From JACVRW01 sp963837445 (GTDB lineage: Bacteria > Actinomycetota > Thermoleophilia > Solirubrobacterales > Thermoleophilaceae), in the NCBI GenBank assembly GCA_963837445.1, contig CAWINK010000016.1, forward strand, positions 186,001 to 250,000: a DNA stretch of 64,000 bases, in the 5' to 3' direction. The notes under the pieces were generated by a model. It worked only from the letters and a program-made list of their open reading frames with translations, was not told the DNA's origin and did not search any database. Below, piece by piece: positions 52,855 to 61,829 of this stretch. Position 1 is the first letter of the stretch. Each line of letters opens with the position of its first letter. A program made the translations under genes and the position numbers.

Positions 52855-54662
52855 AACACCGGCGCGGGCTCCTTCGCCTGGGGCACGCGGATCACCGGCG
52901 GCCCTGAGGCCTGCTCGCAGTCGTCCAGCCGGTAGACCCGCACCGTCGGGCCCGGACGGTGGTACCCGGGCGGGTAGTAGTTGTAGGAGAGGTCGAAGCT
53001 GAACGGCACGGGGTCGGCGCCCTCGTCGTACGGGCTGAACTCGCGCACGAGCCGCGCTTCGTCCTCGATGCGCTCGTAGTAGGCGCGCGCCCCCGGGTCG
53101 CCCGTCTGAAGCGCGCGGTCGCGCACCACGTCCACCGTCATGACGAGGCAGTAGCCGTAGAGGCGGTAGTCGTCGATCACCTCCGGCCCGAGCACGGCGT
53201 GATAGGAGGACGCGCGCACGCCACCGTCCGGGCGCGCCACGAGGCCGGGCTTGTATTGCGCGCAGATGCGCCTGCCGCCGTCGGCCACGTATGACCAACC
53301 CGGCTCGGTCCAGCCGCTGCGTCGTTCACAACGGCTGAGCCAGCTCGGTGGGTCGCCCTCCGGGTTCGAGCGGAACCAGCGGCCGGGTACCGCGGGCTCG
53401 ACGGCGAGGCGCAGCGCGGGCGGGTAGTTCGCCTCGATCCAGTCGCGCGCCTGCTGGCGGGTGTCGTCACGGCCGAGCACCTGCGCGCTGCGGATGTCCG
53501 CGGCGAGCGGCTGCACGAGCACGAGCGCGGTCAGGCCGGCCAGCACCGCGGCGGCGGTGCGGGCGCGGAAGCGGCGCCCGTGCGCGCGGTGCGTCTGCAC
53601 GCGTGCCGCGATCAGTTCGGACATCCGGGTGAGCGCCAGCGCGGCGAGCATCGCGAGCGCCGGATAGGCGGGGAGCAGCCAACGCCCGAAGTAGCGCGAC
53701 TGGACGCTGAGGTACACGAACAGCGCCACCGGCACCGCCAGGAGCATCAGCCCGCGCACCAGATTGCGACGCAGCTCGACGGCAGCGCCGAACACTGCCG
53801 CGATCGCCGCGGCCCATCCGAGGCCCCAGGTGAGGCTGTCGAGGTAGTACGAGACGCCGCCCGACTCCTGACCCGGCTTCGGCTGGTCCGCCGCCACCTC
53901 GGCCTGGTCGCGGAGGTCGCTCCACCACGCGTCAAGCGAGCCGAACACATACGGGTTGAGCGCCACGAAGACGAGCCCTGCGAGGGCGGTCCCGAGCGCC
54001 AGGCCACCTACGGCGCGCAGGGGGTCGTCTCGCAGCTGCGCGAGCGCCGCGAGCGCGAGCGGCACGAGCGCCAGGCCCGCCGTGTACTTGAACGACAGGG
54101 CCAGGCCGGCCGCCGCGCCGGCGGCAGCGAAGAAGCGGGTGCGCCCGTCCTCGTACGCCCACACGGCGAAGCCGAGCGCGAGCGACACGCCCACGAGCGC
54201 TCCCACGTCGGTGACGGCCACGCGCGAGTACGCGACCGGGAGGAACGCGAAGGCGAGCAGCGCGGCGGCCACCAGCCCCTCGCGCACGCCCCAGAGCCGC
54301 CGCGCGGCCCAGTACGTGGCCGCGACGCCGGCCGTGCAGAGGAGCGCGGCGAGCGCCCGGGCCGCGATCCACATCTCCGTCGGGTTCTTGTCGAACTGAT
54401 CGGTGACGTTGCCGAACGGCAGATCGAAGAGGAAGCCGAGCGGCCCGTACAGCACCCGGAACAGGACGTAGATCAGGTAGGTGTACGCCGACGGGTTCTG
54501 GTAGTAGCCCGGGTCGAGGTCCTCCCAGAACATCTCCACGGCGCGGCTCGTGAAGTGCGAGCCCTCGTCGATCGAGTAGACGAACGGCAGGCCGTAGTCG
54601 ATGTTCCAGAGGCGCAGGCCGAGACCGGCGACCAGGATCAGCGCAAGCACGAGGCGGTGCAC
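52851..54662 (-). CDS. GT39-type membrane glycosyltransferase
   Basis: A 603-residue GT-C enzyme. GTG 54662 is preferred as start because TAACGT lies 8 nt upstream and the first helix follows (MHRLVLALILVAGLGLRLWN). The first loop has NIDYGLPFVYSIDEGSHFTSRAVEMFW, whose DE is the conserved catalytic pair. Helices such as EGLVAAALLAFAFLPVAYSR, FFAAAGAAAGLALSFKYTAG and VALFVYLSVQSRYFGRWLLP follow, then a C-terminal soluble domain of about 200 residues. It is divergent from ribD and overlaps the GH6 end by 4 bp. Confidence 0.85.
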   Translation of the reverse strand: MHRLVLALILVAGLGLRLWNIDYGLPFVYSIDEGSHFTSRAVEMFWEDLDPGYYQNPSAYTYLIYVLFRVLYGPLGFLFDLPFGNVTDQFDKNPTEMWIAARALAALLCTAGVAATYWAARRLWGVREGLVAAALLAFAFLPVAYSRVAVTDVGALVGVSLALGFAVWAYEDGRTRFFAAAGAAAGLALSFKYTAGLALVPLALAALAQLRDDPLRAVGGLALGTALAGLVFVALNPYVFGSLDAWWSDLRDQAEVAADQPKPGQESGGVSYYLDSLTWGLGWAAAIAAVFGAAVELRRNLVRGLMLLAVPVALFVYLSVQSRYFGRWLLPAYPALAMLAALALTRMSELIAARVQTHRAHGRRFRARTAAAVLAGLTALVLVQPLAADIRSAQVLGRDDTRQQARDWIEANYPPALRLAVEPAVPGRWFRSNPEGDPPSWLSRCERRSGWTEPGWSYVADGGRRICAQYKPGLVARPDGGVRASSYHAVLGPEVIDDYRLYGYCLVMTVDVVRDRALQTGDPGARAYYERIEDEARLVREFSPYDEGADPVPFSFDLSYNYYPPGYHRPGPTVRVYRLDDCEQASGPPVIRVPQAKEPAPVF

Positions 54663-54670
54663 GCGGCCGG

Positions 54671-54676
54671 ACGTTA
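54671..54676 (-). promoter_or_regulatory. Candidate -10 element (TAACGT, minus strand) for the GT39-type gene
   Basis: TAACGT ends 8 nt before GTG 54662, the leaderless spacing, and supports that start over upstream alternatives. Confidence 0.4.
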
Positions 54677-54720
54677 GACGCCGCCCAGCCGTGTCGGCCG
54701 CGGAAACACCGCTGGTATCG

Positions 54721-54736
54721 TTGACTCGCGAGTCAA
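54721..54736. promoter_or_regulatory. 16-bp perfect palindrome TTGACTCGCGAGTCAA upstream of ribD (putative operator)
   Basis: The palindrome lies 23 bp before the ribD ATG in the 97-bp divergent region. TATCGT (54716-54721) abuts it as a possible plus-strand -10, which would put the transcription start inside the palindrome. The form is typical of a TetR- or MarR-type dimer site. No FMN riboswitch consensus is present in this gap. Confidence 0.55.
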
Positions 54737-54759
54737 TCCGGCTCAGAAAGTGCCTCGGA

Positions 54760-55884
<1,125 letters not shown>

Positions 55885-55885
55885 G

Positions 55886-56455
55886 GTGTTCACGGGGCTC
55901 GTAGCCGGAAAGGGCGTGATCCGCATGCTCCGCGACGGCCGGCTCGAGGTGGAGACGCCGCTCGCCACCGAGCTCTCGCCCGGCGACTCGATCGCCGTGA
56001 ACGGCGTCTGTCTGACCGCGGTCGAGCCGAACGGCGGGTCGTTCGCCGCCGACGTGATGCCGGAGACGCTGCGCCGCACCTCGCTCGCCCCGCTCGGCGA
56101 GGGCGACGAGGTGAACATCGAGCTGCCGCTGCGCGCCGGCGACCGCCTCGGCGGGCACTTCCTCCAGGGGCACGTGGACGGCACCGGCACGGTCGAGTCC
56201 GTGCGCGAGGACGGCGTCTCGCGCGTCGTGCGCGTGAGCGCCACGGCGGAGCTGCTGCGCTACGTGGTCGAGAAGGGATCGATCGGCATGGACGGGGTGT
56301 CCCTTACCGTTTCCGCTGTGGACGACGAGGCGTTCGAGGTGTCGCTCATCCCCGAGACGCTCGAGCGCACGACGCTCGGAGCGGCGGCCCCCGGCCGCCC
56401 GGTGAACCTCGAGGTCGACGTGCTCGCCAAGTACGTGGAGAAGCTGAGGGCATGA
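55886..56455 (+). CDS. ribE: Riboflavin synthase alpha chain
   Basis: A 189-residue enzyme dismutating two lumazines to riboflavin. It is a tandem beta-barrel duplication: MFTGLVAGKGVIRML with GDSIAVNGVCLTAV and MPETLRRTSL in the first half, then GGHFLQGHVDGTGTV, GSIGMDGVSLTVSAV and IPETLERTTLG in the second. The GTG start is 2 bp after the ribD stop. The stop overlaps the ribBA start (ATGA). Confidence 0.96.
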   Translation: MFTGLVAGKGVIRMLRDGRLEVETPLATELSPGDSIAVNGVCLTAVEPNGGSFAADVMPETLRRTSLAPLGEGDEVNIELPLRAGDRLGGHFLQGHVDGTGTVESVREDGVSRVVRVSATAELLRYVVEKGSIGMDGVSLTVSAVDDEAFEVSLIPETLERTTLGAAAPGRPVNLEVDVLAKYVEKLRA

Positions 56456-57783
56456 CGAATCCCCCGTTCAGCACGATCGAGGAGGCCATCGAGGACATCC
56501 GCGACGGCAAGATGGTCGTGGTCTGCGACGCGGAGGACCGCGAGAACGAGGGCGACCTCACGATGGCCGCCCAGTTCTGCACGCCGGACGCGATCAACTT
56601 CATGGCCACCCACGGCCGCGGGCTGATCTGCCTCGCGCTGACCGGCGACCGCTGCGACGAGCTCGGGCTCGACCTGATGGCCGCAAAGAACGAGTCGCCC
56701 TTCCAGACCGCCTTCACGGTCTCGATCGAGGCGCGCGAGGGGATCACAACCGGAATCTCCGCGCACGACCGCGCGCACACGGTTCAGGTGGCGATCGACC
56801 CGAGCTCGCGTCCGCATGACCTCGTCCAGCCGGGGCACATCTTCCCCCTGAAGGCGAAGGACGGAGGGGTGCTCGAGCGCACCGGCCAGACGGAGGCCGC
56901 CATCGACCTCGCCCGGCTCGCGGGCCTCAACCCCTCGGGCGTGATCTGCGAGGTGATGAACGACGACGGCACGATGGCGCGTGTGCCGGACCTCGAGGTC
57001 TACTGCCAGAAGCACGGGCTGAAGATGGTCACGGTGGCCGACCTGATCGCCTACCGGCGCCAGAACGACAAGCTGATCGAGCGCGTCGTCGAGGCCCGCC
57101 TCCCGACCACGTTCGGCGACTTCGACGTGGTCGGCTTCCGCTCGCTCGTGGACGACAAGCACCACGTGGCGATGGTCAAGGGAGCGATCGACGGCCAGGA
57201 GGACGTGCTCGTGCGGGTGCACTCCGAGTGCCTCACGGGCGACGTGTTCCACTCGCTGCGCTGCGACTGCGGCCAGCAGCTCGAGGACGCGCTCGCCCGC
57301 ATCGAGAGCGAGGGCCGCGGCGTGCTGCTCTATCTCTCCCAGGAGGGGCGCGGGATCGGCCTGCTCAACAAGCTGCGCGCCTACAGGCTGCAGGAGGAGG
57401 GGCTCGACACCGTCGACGCCAACATGAAGCTCGGCCTGCCCGCCGATCTTCGCGACTACGGGATCGGCGCTCAGATCCTCGTGGACCTCGGGCTCAGCTC
57501 GATCCGCCTGCTCACGAACAACCCGAGGAAGATCGTGGGCCTCGAGGGCTACGGCCTGACCGTGACCGACCAGGTGCCGATCGAGCACGCGCCCGGCGAG
57601 CACAACCGCGACTACCTGCGCGCGAAGAAGGAGCGCCTCGGCCACATGCTGCACCACCAGGGCCTCGCGCTCGACGAGGAGATGATCCACGAGGAGCGCG
57701 TGCAGGACCGCCAGCGGGCGCGCGCCGAGGACGCCGACCCGTACGGCCAGGGCCCGGCGCCGCGCCGCCCGGAGAATGCCTGA
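56452..57783 (+). CDS. ribBA: Bifunctional 3,4-dihydroxy-2-butanone-4-phosphate synthase / GTP cyclohydrolase II
   Basis: A 443-residue fusion. The RibB half (1-205) shows VVCDAEDRENEGDLTMAAQ, MATHGRGLICLALTGDRC, GISAHDRAHTV and LVQPGHIFPLKAKDGGVLER. The RibA half shows VLVRVHSECLTGDVFHSLRCDCGQQL (zinc Cys residues), YLSQEGRGIGLLNKLRAY and SIRLLTNNPRKIVGLEGYGL. It supplies both entry precursors for lumazine. About the last 35 residues are a charged tail. Coupled to ribE. Confidence 0.96.
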   Translation: MTNPPFSTIEEAIEDIRDGKMVVVCDAEDRENEGDLTMAAQFCTPDAINFMATHGRGLICLALTGDRCDELGLDLMAAKNESPFQTAFTVSIEAREGITTGISAHDRAHTVQVAIDPSSRPHDLVQPGHIFPLKAKDGGVLERTGQTEAAIDLARLAGLNPSGVICEVMNDDGTMARVPDLEVYCQKHGLKMVTVADLIAYRRQNDKLIERVVEARLPTTFGDFDVVGFRSLVDDKHHVAMVKGAIDGQEDVLVRVHSECLTGDVFHSLRCDCGQQLEDALARIESEGRGVLLYLSQEGRGIGLLNKLRAYRLQEEGLDTVDANMKLGLPADLRDYGIGAQILVDLGLSSIRLLTNNPRKIVGLEGYGLTVTDQVPIEHAPGEHNRDYLRAKKERLGHMLHHQGLALDEEMIHEERVQDRQRARAEDADPYGQGPAPRRPENA

Positions 57784-57788
57784 CGTCC

Positions 57789-58218
57789 ATGCCTGACGTC
57801 TACGCGGCCTGTGTCGGCCGCTTCTACGAGGAGCTGGCCGAGCGGCTGGTGGAGGGCGCGCAGCGGGTGTTCGAGGAGGCCGGGGCCACCGATGGAGGTG
57901 CACGACGTGCCCGGCGCCTTCGAGCTGCCGCTCGCCGCGCGCTACTGCGCCGACACCGGCCGCTATGCCGGCGTGGCGTGCCTCGGTGCCGTGATCCGCG
58001 GCGAGACAGACCACTACGACTTCGTCTGCGCCGAGGCGGCCAGCGGGATCGCGCGCGTGTCGCTCGACACGGGCGTGCCGTGCGCGTTCGGTGTGCTCAC
58101 GGTGGAGAACATGGAGCAGGCGCTCGCACGCAGCGGCGGCGACAAGCGCCACCAGGGTGAGGACGCGGCGCGCGCTGTGCTGCGCATGGCGGCGCTACGG
58201 CGCGAGCTGCTCGGCTGA
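57789..58218 (+). CDS. ribH: 6,7-dimethyl-8-ribityllumazine synthase, interrupted by an apparent +1 frameshift
   Basis: The first frame, from ATG 57789, gives VYAACVGRFYEELAERLVEGAQRVFEEAG, the beta1-alpha1 part of lumazine synthase, and then loses homology. The next frame continues with MEVHDVPGAFELPLAARYC, ACLGAVIRGETDHYDFVCAEAA, TGVPCAFGVLTVENMEQALARS and KRHQGEDAARAVLRMA, to TGA 58216-58218. Deleting one G from GGGG at 57882-57885 joins them into a protein of about 142 residues, near normal length. All catalytic segments, including the His in ETDHYDFV, are intact. Likely a sequence error in a functional gene. Confidence 0.88.
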
Positions 58219-58264
58219 CATTGACAGGGCCCGGAGACGGGTGCAGGATGGCTGCGGCTCGCCG

Positions 58265-59311
58265 ATGGCTCGCATGCGCACCGTGATCCTGCTCTTGGCC
58301 GCGCTAGCGGCAACCGCCGCTCTGGCGCAGCCCGCCCAGGCACGCGCACTGAAGGCCGGCCTCCCGAGTGCGGGCGACATCACCCTGGTGCACGTGAAGT
58401 TCAAGCGAAGCGTGGCGCAGTCCCAGCGCCTCCCGCGCTTTGGGCTCGCATCTCGGAGCAAGCGGCTGCTGCGGCGCCTCCACGTCGCGGTGATCGGCGG
58501 CTCGGTCCGGATCAGCCGCGGGCAGGTTGTCGGCTCGGTCCTGTTGATGCGGGCGCTCGGGAGGGGGCGTACGGCTCGAACGCCGCGCGCAGCGGTGGCT
58601 CACGTGGCCGCGAGCGCGCCCGCCGCGTCCGTGACGGTGGAGCGAAACGCGATCGCGGACCTGCGGCGCGAGAGGGCGCGGGCGTCCGGCGAGCAGGCGA
58701 ATGCGCCGACGGCATGCGGCGAGACCGGGCTGTTCTCGTTGATGACGGGAGACGCGCTGCCACCCGGCAACTGGAGCTTCGGCATCTACTACAACGACTG
58801 GGATCGGCTGGTCGACTTCAGCGAGCCGGCCGTGGAGCGCTACAACGGTGCGGAGCTGCTCAGGATCCTCGAGGTGACCTACGGGATCGGGTGCGGTGAG
58901 ACCGACAGCTTCGCCCCCGGCGTTCAGAGCTCGTACAACGACTTCATCAGGAGCCTTGGCGCACGGCCGCCGGGTCCCGACTGCGGAATCCTCACCACCT
59001 ACGTCGGGTCGGCGACCGACGAACAGGGGAACGTCCTGACCCAGCCTCTCGTCAACATCGCGATTCGCTGCGACTCGCCGCTAACCGGGATCACGTTCGC
59101 CATCCCGGACCACATGCCGATCCGATGTACCGACTCAGCGGGTCATGACTGCACGATCCAGGACGGCAAGGCGGTCTTCCCCTTCCCCCTCGCGCCGTTC
59201 GAGGACCGCTCCTACGGCATCACGACCGACCCACCGCTCGAGCGCGGTGACTTCCTCGACATCTACATCGAGAGCCCCAGGGGCAATGTCGAGGACCACC
59301 AGGTGATGTAG
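58265..59311 (+). CDS. Secreted protein of unknown function
   Basis: A 348-residue protein from ATG 58265 (or ATG 58274) with a signal peptide (MRTVILLLAALAATAALAQP, cut after AQARA). The first 130 mature residues are basic and Ala/Arg-rich. After TACGETGLFSLMTGDALPPGNWSFGIYYNDWDR the sequence resembles the start of an outer-surface or beta-rich domain. Six Cys follow in the C-terminal half (GCGE, DCGI, RCDS, RCTD, DCTI), suggesting disulfides. I recognise no family. It stands 46 bp after ribH and is probably not part of that operon. Confidence 0.68.
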   Translation: MARMRTVILLLAALAATAALAQPAQARALKAGLPSAGDITLVHVKFKRSVAQSQRLPRFGLASRSKRLLRRLHVAVIGGSVRISRGQVVGSVLLMRALGRGRTARTPRAAVAHVAASAPAASVTVERNAIADLRRERARASGEQANAPTACGETGLFSLMTGDALPPGNWSFGIYYNDWDRLVDFSEPAVERYNGAELLRILEVTYGIGCGETDSFAPGVQSSYNDFIRSLGARPPGPDCGILTTYVGSATDEQGNVLTQPLVNIAIRCDSPLTGITFAIPDHMPIRCTDSAGHDCTIQDGKAVFPFPLAPFEDRSYGITTDPPLERGDFLDIYIESPRGNVEDHQVM

Positions 59312-59336
59312 AGGGCGGCGCTTGGTTGTGCGCCGC

Positions 59337-59342
59337 TAGGCT
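59337..59342 (+). promoter_or_regulatory. Candidate -10 element (TAGGCT) for the threonine aldolase gene
   Basis: TAGGCT ends 10 nt before GTG 59353 with no ribosome-binding site between; spacing is at the edge of the leaderless range. Confidence 0.3.
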
Positions 59343-59352
59343 GCGGCGCCCG

Positions 59353-60354
59353 GTGATCAACCTCTACAGCGACACCCAGACGCGCCCGACCGAGGCGATG
59401 CGGCAGGCGATCGCCTCGGCCGAGGTTGCCGACGAACAGCGTGGCGCCGACCCGACCACCAACCTGCTCCAGGAGCGCGTGGCGGAGTTGCTCGGGCAGG
59501 AGGCGGCGCTGTTCCTGCCGAGCGGCACGATGTGCAACCAGATCTCCTTCCGGCTGCACGCGCGCCCCGGGGGCGACGAGCTGATCCTCGACCGCAGCGC
59601 GCACCCGATCATCGCCGAGGCGGGCGGGCCGGCCTCGAACGCGCATCTGATGATCAACGCGATCGACGGCGACGGCGGCATCTTCAGCGGCGAGCAGCTC
59701 GCAGCCGCGATCCGGCCGGAGAGCCGCTACCTGCCGCGCTCGCGGGTGGTGTCGGTGGAGCAGACGACCAACATGGGCGGCGGGCGGGTGTGGCCGCTCG
59801 AGCGCGTGCGCGAGGTGCTCGACGTGGCCCGCGAACACGGCCTGCGCGCGCACATGGACGGCGCGCGGCTCATGAACGCCGTGGTGGCCTCCGGCACGAG
59901 CGCCGCGGACTTCGCCGGCGGGTTCGACACCGCCTGGCTCGACTTCACAAAGGGGCTCGGCGCGCCGGTCGGCGCGGTCCTGGCCGGCTCGAGCGAGCTG
60001 ATGACCGAGGCGTGGCGCTGGAAGCAGCAGATGGGGGGAGCGTTCCGGCAGTCCGGGATCGTCGCCGCCGGCTGCCTGCACGCGCTCGACCATCACGTCG
60101 AGCGCCTGGCCGACGACCACGAGCACGCGCGCGTTCTGGCGGACGGGCTCAGCGAGCTCGGCTGCGAGGTGATCGCGCCGGAGACGAACATCGTGATCTT
60201 CGAAGCGCCCGACGGATTCGTGCAGAGCATGGCCGAGCGCGGGGTGGAGTTGAGCGGCACGCCCGACGGCCGCGTGCGCGCCGTGACGCATCTCGACGTG
60301 GACCGCGCGGGCGTCGATTCCGCTCTCGAGGCCGCACGGGCCCTGCTAGCCTGA
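59353..60354 (+). CDS. ltaE: Low-specificity L-threonine aldolase
   Basis: A 333-residue fold-type I PLP enzyme. It begins MINLYSDTQTRPTEAMRQAI, the family's conserved N-terminus, which supports GTG 59353. Other segments are GADPTTNLLQERVAELLGQEAALFLPSGTMCNQ, VVSVEQTTNMGGGRVWPLERV, AHMDGARLMNAVVASG and the PLP lysine in WLDFTKGLGAPVGAVLAG. It cleaves threonine or allo-threonine to glycine and acetaldehyde. It stands upstream of rpmB without apparent functional link. Confidence 0.92.
   Translation: MINLYSDTQTRPTEAMRQAIASAEVADEQRGADPTTNLLQERVAELLGQEAALFLPSGTMCNQISFRLHARPGGDELILDRSAHPIIAEAGGPASNAHLMINAIDGDGGIFSGEQLAAAIRPESRYLPRSRVVSVEQTTNMGGGRVWPLERVREVLDVAREHGLRAHMDGARLMNAVVASGTSAADFAGGFDTAWLDFTKGLGAPVGAVLAGSSELMTEAWRWKQQMGGAFRQSGIVAAGCLHALDHHVERLADDHEHARVLADGLSELGCEVIAPETNIVIFEAPDGFVQSMAERGVELSGTPDGRVRAVTHLDVDRAGVDSALEAARALLA
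60347..60352 (+). promoter_or_regulatory. Candidate -10 element (TAGCCT) for leaderless rpmB
   Basis: TAGCCT overlaps the end of the threonine aldolase gene and ends 8 nt before GTG 60361. No Shine-Dalgarno sequence lies between. Confidence 0.45.
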
Positions 60355-60360
60355 CGCGCC

Positions 60361-60552
60361 GTGGCAAAGGTCTGTTACTCGTGCAAAAAGGGCCCGGCGT
60401 TCGGGAATAACCGCAGCCACTCCATGGTGGCCACCAGGCGGCGTTTCAACCCGAACCTCCAGAAGGTCCGCATCCTCGTCGAGGGCGCTCCCCGGCGCGA
60501 GTACGTCTGCACTCGCTGCCTCAAAGCCGGCAAGGTCCTCAAAGCGGTTTAG
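60361..60552 (+). CDS. rpmB: 50S ribosomal protein L28, zinc-binding (C+) form
   Basis: A 63-residue ribosomal protein: MAKVCYSCKKGPAFGNNRSH, then RRRFNPNLQKVRILVEG and YVCTRCLKAGKVLKAV. Two CxxC pairs (residues 5-8 and about 51-54) form the zinc knuckle of the C+ type. This form is replaced by cysteine-less paralogues under zinc limitation in some actinobacteria. GTG start, 6 bp after the preceding stop. Confidence 0.95.
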   Translation: MAKVCYSCKKGPAFGNNRSHSMVATRRRFNPNLQKVRILVEGAPRREYVCTRCLKAGKVLKAV

Positions 60553-60561
60553 CCCGCGGCT

Positions 60562-61771
60562 TTAGGCTGCTGCTGCCTGAAGTGTCCGGTCCACGGCCGC
60601 CGGTGACAGCACCTGCTCGATCGCCGTTATCGCGGCTCCGCTCACGCCGGCCCGGTCGCCCAGGCGGCACGGGACGATCCGCAGGTCGCGCGTGGCGAGT
60701 GGCAGCGAACGGCTGAAGATTCCCTCGCGCACGCCGGCGAGGAGCTGAGCGTGTGCCTCCGCGATGTCGCCGCCGATCACGATCACGGCGGGGTTGAAGA
60801 AGTTCACCGTGCCGGCGAGAACCTCGCCCAGCGTGCGCCCGGCCGCGCGCACCATCTGGGTCGCGGTGGCATTGCCCTCGTGCACCAGCCGGACCACGTC
60901 GCGGCTGTTGGATGCCTCGATTCCGCTGGCCGCGAGCCGCATCGCGAGGGCGTGACCCCCGGCAACCGCCTCGAGGCACCCGATGTTGCCGCAGGGGCAG
61001 ATCGCCTCCTCGCCCGTGGCTCGAATGTGACCGATGTCGCCGGCCGCTCCGCGCGCGCCCCGGTGGATGTGCCCGTCGGCGACGATCCCGCAGCCGATGC
61101 CGGTTCCGACCTTCACGAAGAGGAGGTGGGGGGTGGTGCGCCAGTGCACCCAGTGCTCGCCGCGGGCCATGATGTTCACGTCGTTGTCCACCAGCACCGG
61201 GGCGCCGTAGCGGTCCGCGAACCACGCCGGGATGTCGAAGCCGTCCCAGCCGGGCATGATCGGGGGGTTCACGGGTCGCCCTGTGTCGAACTCCACGGGG
61301 CCCGGCACGCCGATCCCGATCCCGCGTACGTCCGTCGGGCGCGGCCGCGGTTGTCTGAAGCAGCTCGTGGAAGCGCGCCGACACCCACGTGAGCACCTCG
61401 TCGGGGCCCAGCGCGATGTCGAGGTCCCCGGCGCGCTCGGCGAGCGGCGTGCCGGCCAGGTCGGTCACGGCCACACGGGCATGGGTTGCCCCCAGGTCGG
61501 CTACGAGCACCACGCCGGCCTGGTCGTTGAACGCGAGCATCGTCGCCGGGCGCCCGCCGGTGGACGGGCTGCCGCCGGCCTCGAGCACGAGGCCGCTGTC
61601 AAGCAGAGCGTCCACGCGCTGCGCCACCGTCGAGCGCGCAAGGCCCGTGTGCCGCGCCAGGTCCGCGCGGGTCACCGCGATCCCGCCGCGGATCAGGCTG
61701 AGCAGCTCGCCGGGCGTGTTCACACGACCTAGTAAATCACGGATGTTGGACGAAGACGGGCCACTTTGCAT
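60562..61771 (-). CDS. ROK-family transcriptional regulator, interrupted by an apparent +1 frameshift
   Basis: The N-terminal frame from ATG 61771 carries a winged helix (LLSLIRGGIAVTRADLARHTGLARSTVAQRV) and the start of the ROK domain (VVLVADLGATHARVAVTDL). It loses homology after LLQTTAAAPD. The other frame resumes with GIGIGVPGPVEFDTGRP, APVLVDNDVNIMARGEHW, FVKVGTGIGCGIV, the zinc signature CPCGNIGCLEA and IVIGGDIA, ending at 60562. Removing one base near 61332 (GG on the minus strand) restores a protein of about 402 residues. Such repressors respond to sugars. It is divergent from a sugar operon, its likely target. ATG 61771 has TAATCT 7 nt upstream. Confidence 0.87.
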
Positions 61772-61778
61772 AGAGATC

Positions 61779-61784
61779 AGATTA
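61779..61784 (-). promoter_or_regulatory. Candidate -10 element (TAATCT, minus strand) for the ROK regulator
   Basis: TAATCT ends 7 nt before ATG 61771. TTAGTC 17 bp further upstream (61807-61802) is a weak -35. It overlaps the region of the divergent sugar-operon promoter, so bound repressor could control both. Confidence 0.45.
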
Positions 61785-61791
61785 CTTTTGC

Positions 61792-61821
61792 TTGACATCT
61801 GGACTAAGTAGGCAATAGGTT
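61792..61821 (+). promoter_or_regulatory. SigA-type promoter of the sugar operon (TTGACA-18-TAGGTT)
   Basis: A perfect -35 TTGACA (61792-61797), an 18-bp spacer and TAGGTT (61816-61821), ending 8 nt before ATG 61830. This is the clearest full promoter in the window and implies a leaderless transcript. ACTT/AAGT half-sites flank it at 61783-61786 and 61805-61808 and might belong to a ROK operator. Confidence 0.6.
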
Positions 61822-61829
61822 GCCCGTCG

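Noticed and set aside
54663..54759. FMN (RFN) riboswitch before ribD
   Set aside because: The gap is 97 bp and lacks the conserved RFN segments. It shows only a palindrome and short promoter-like elements.
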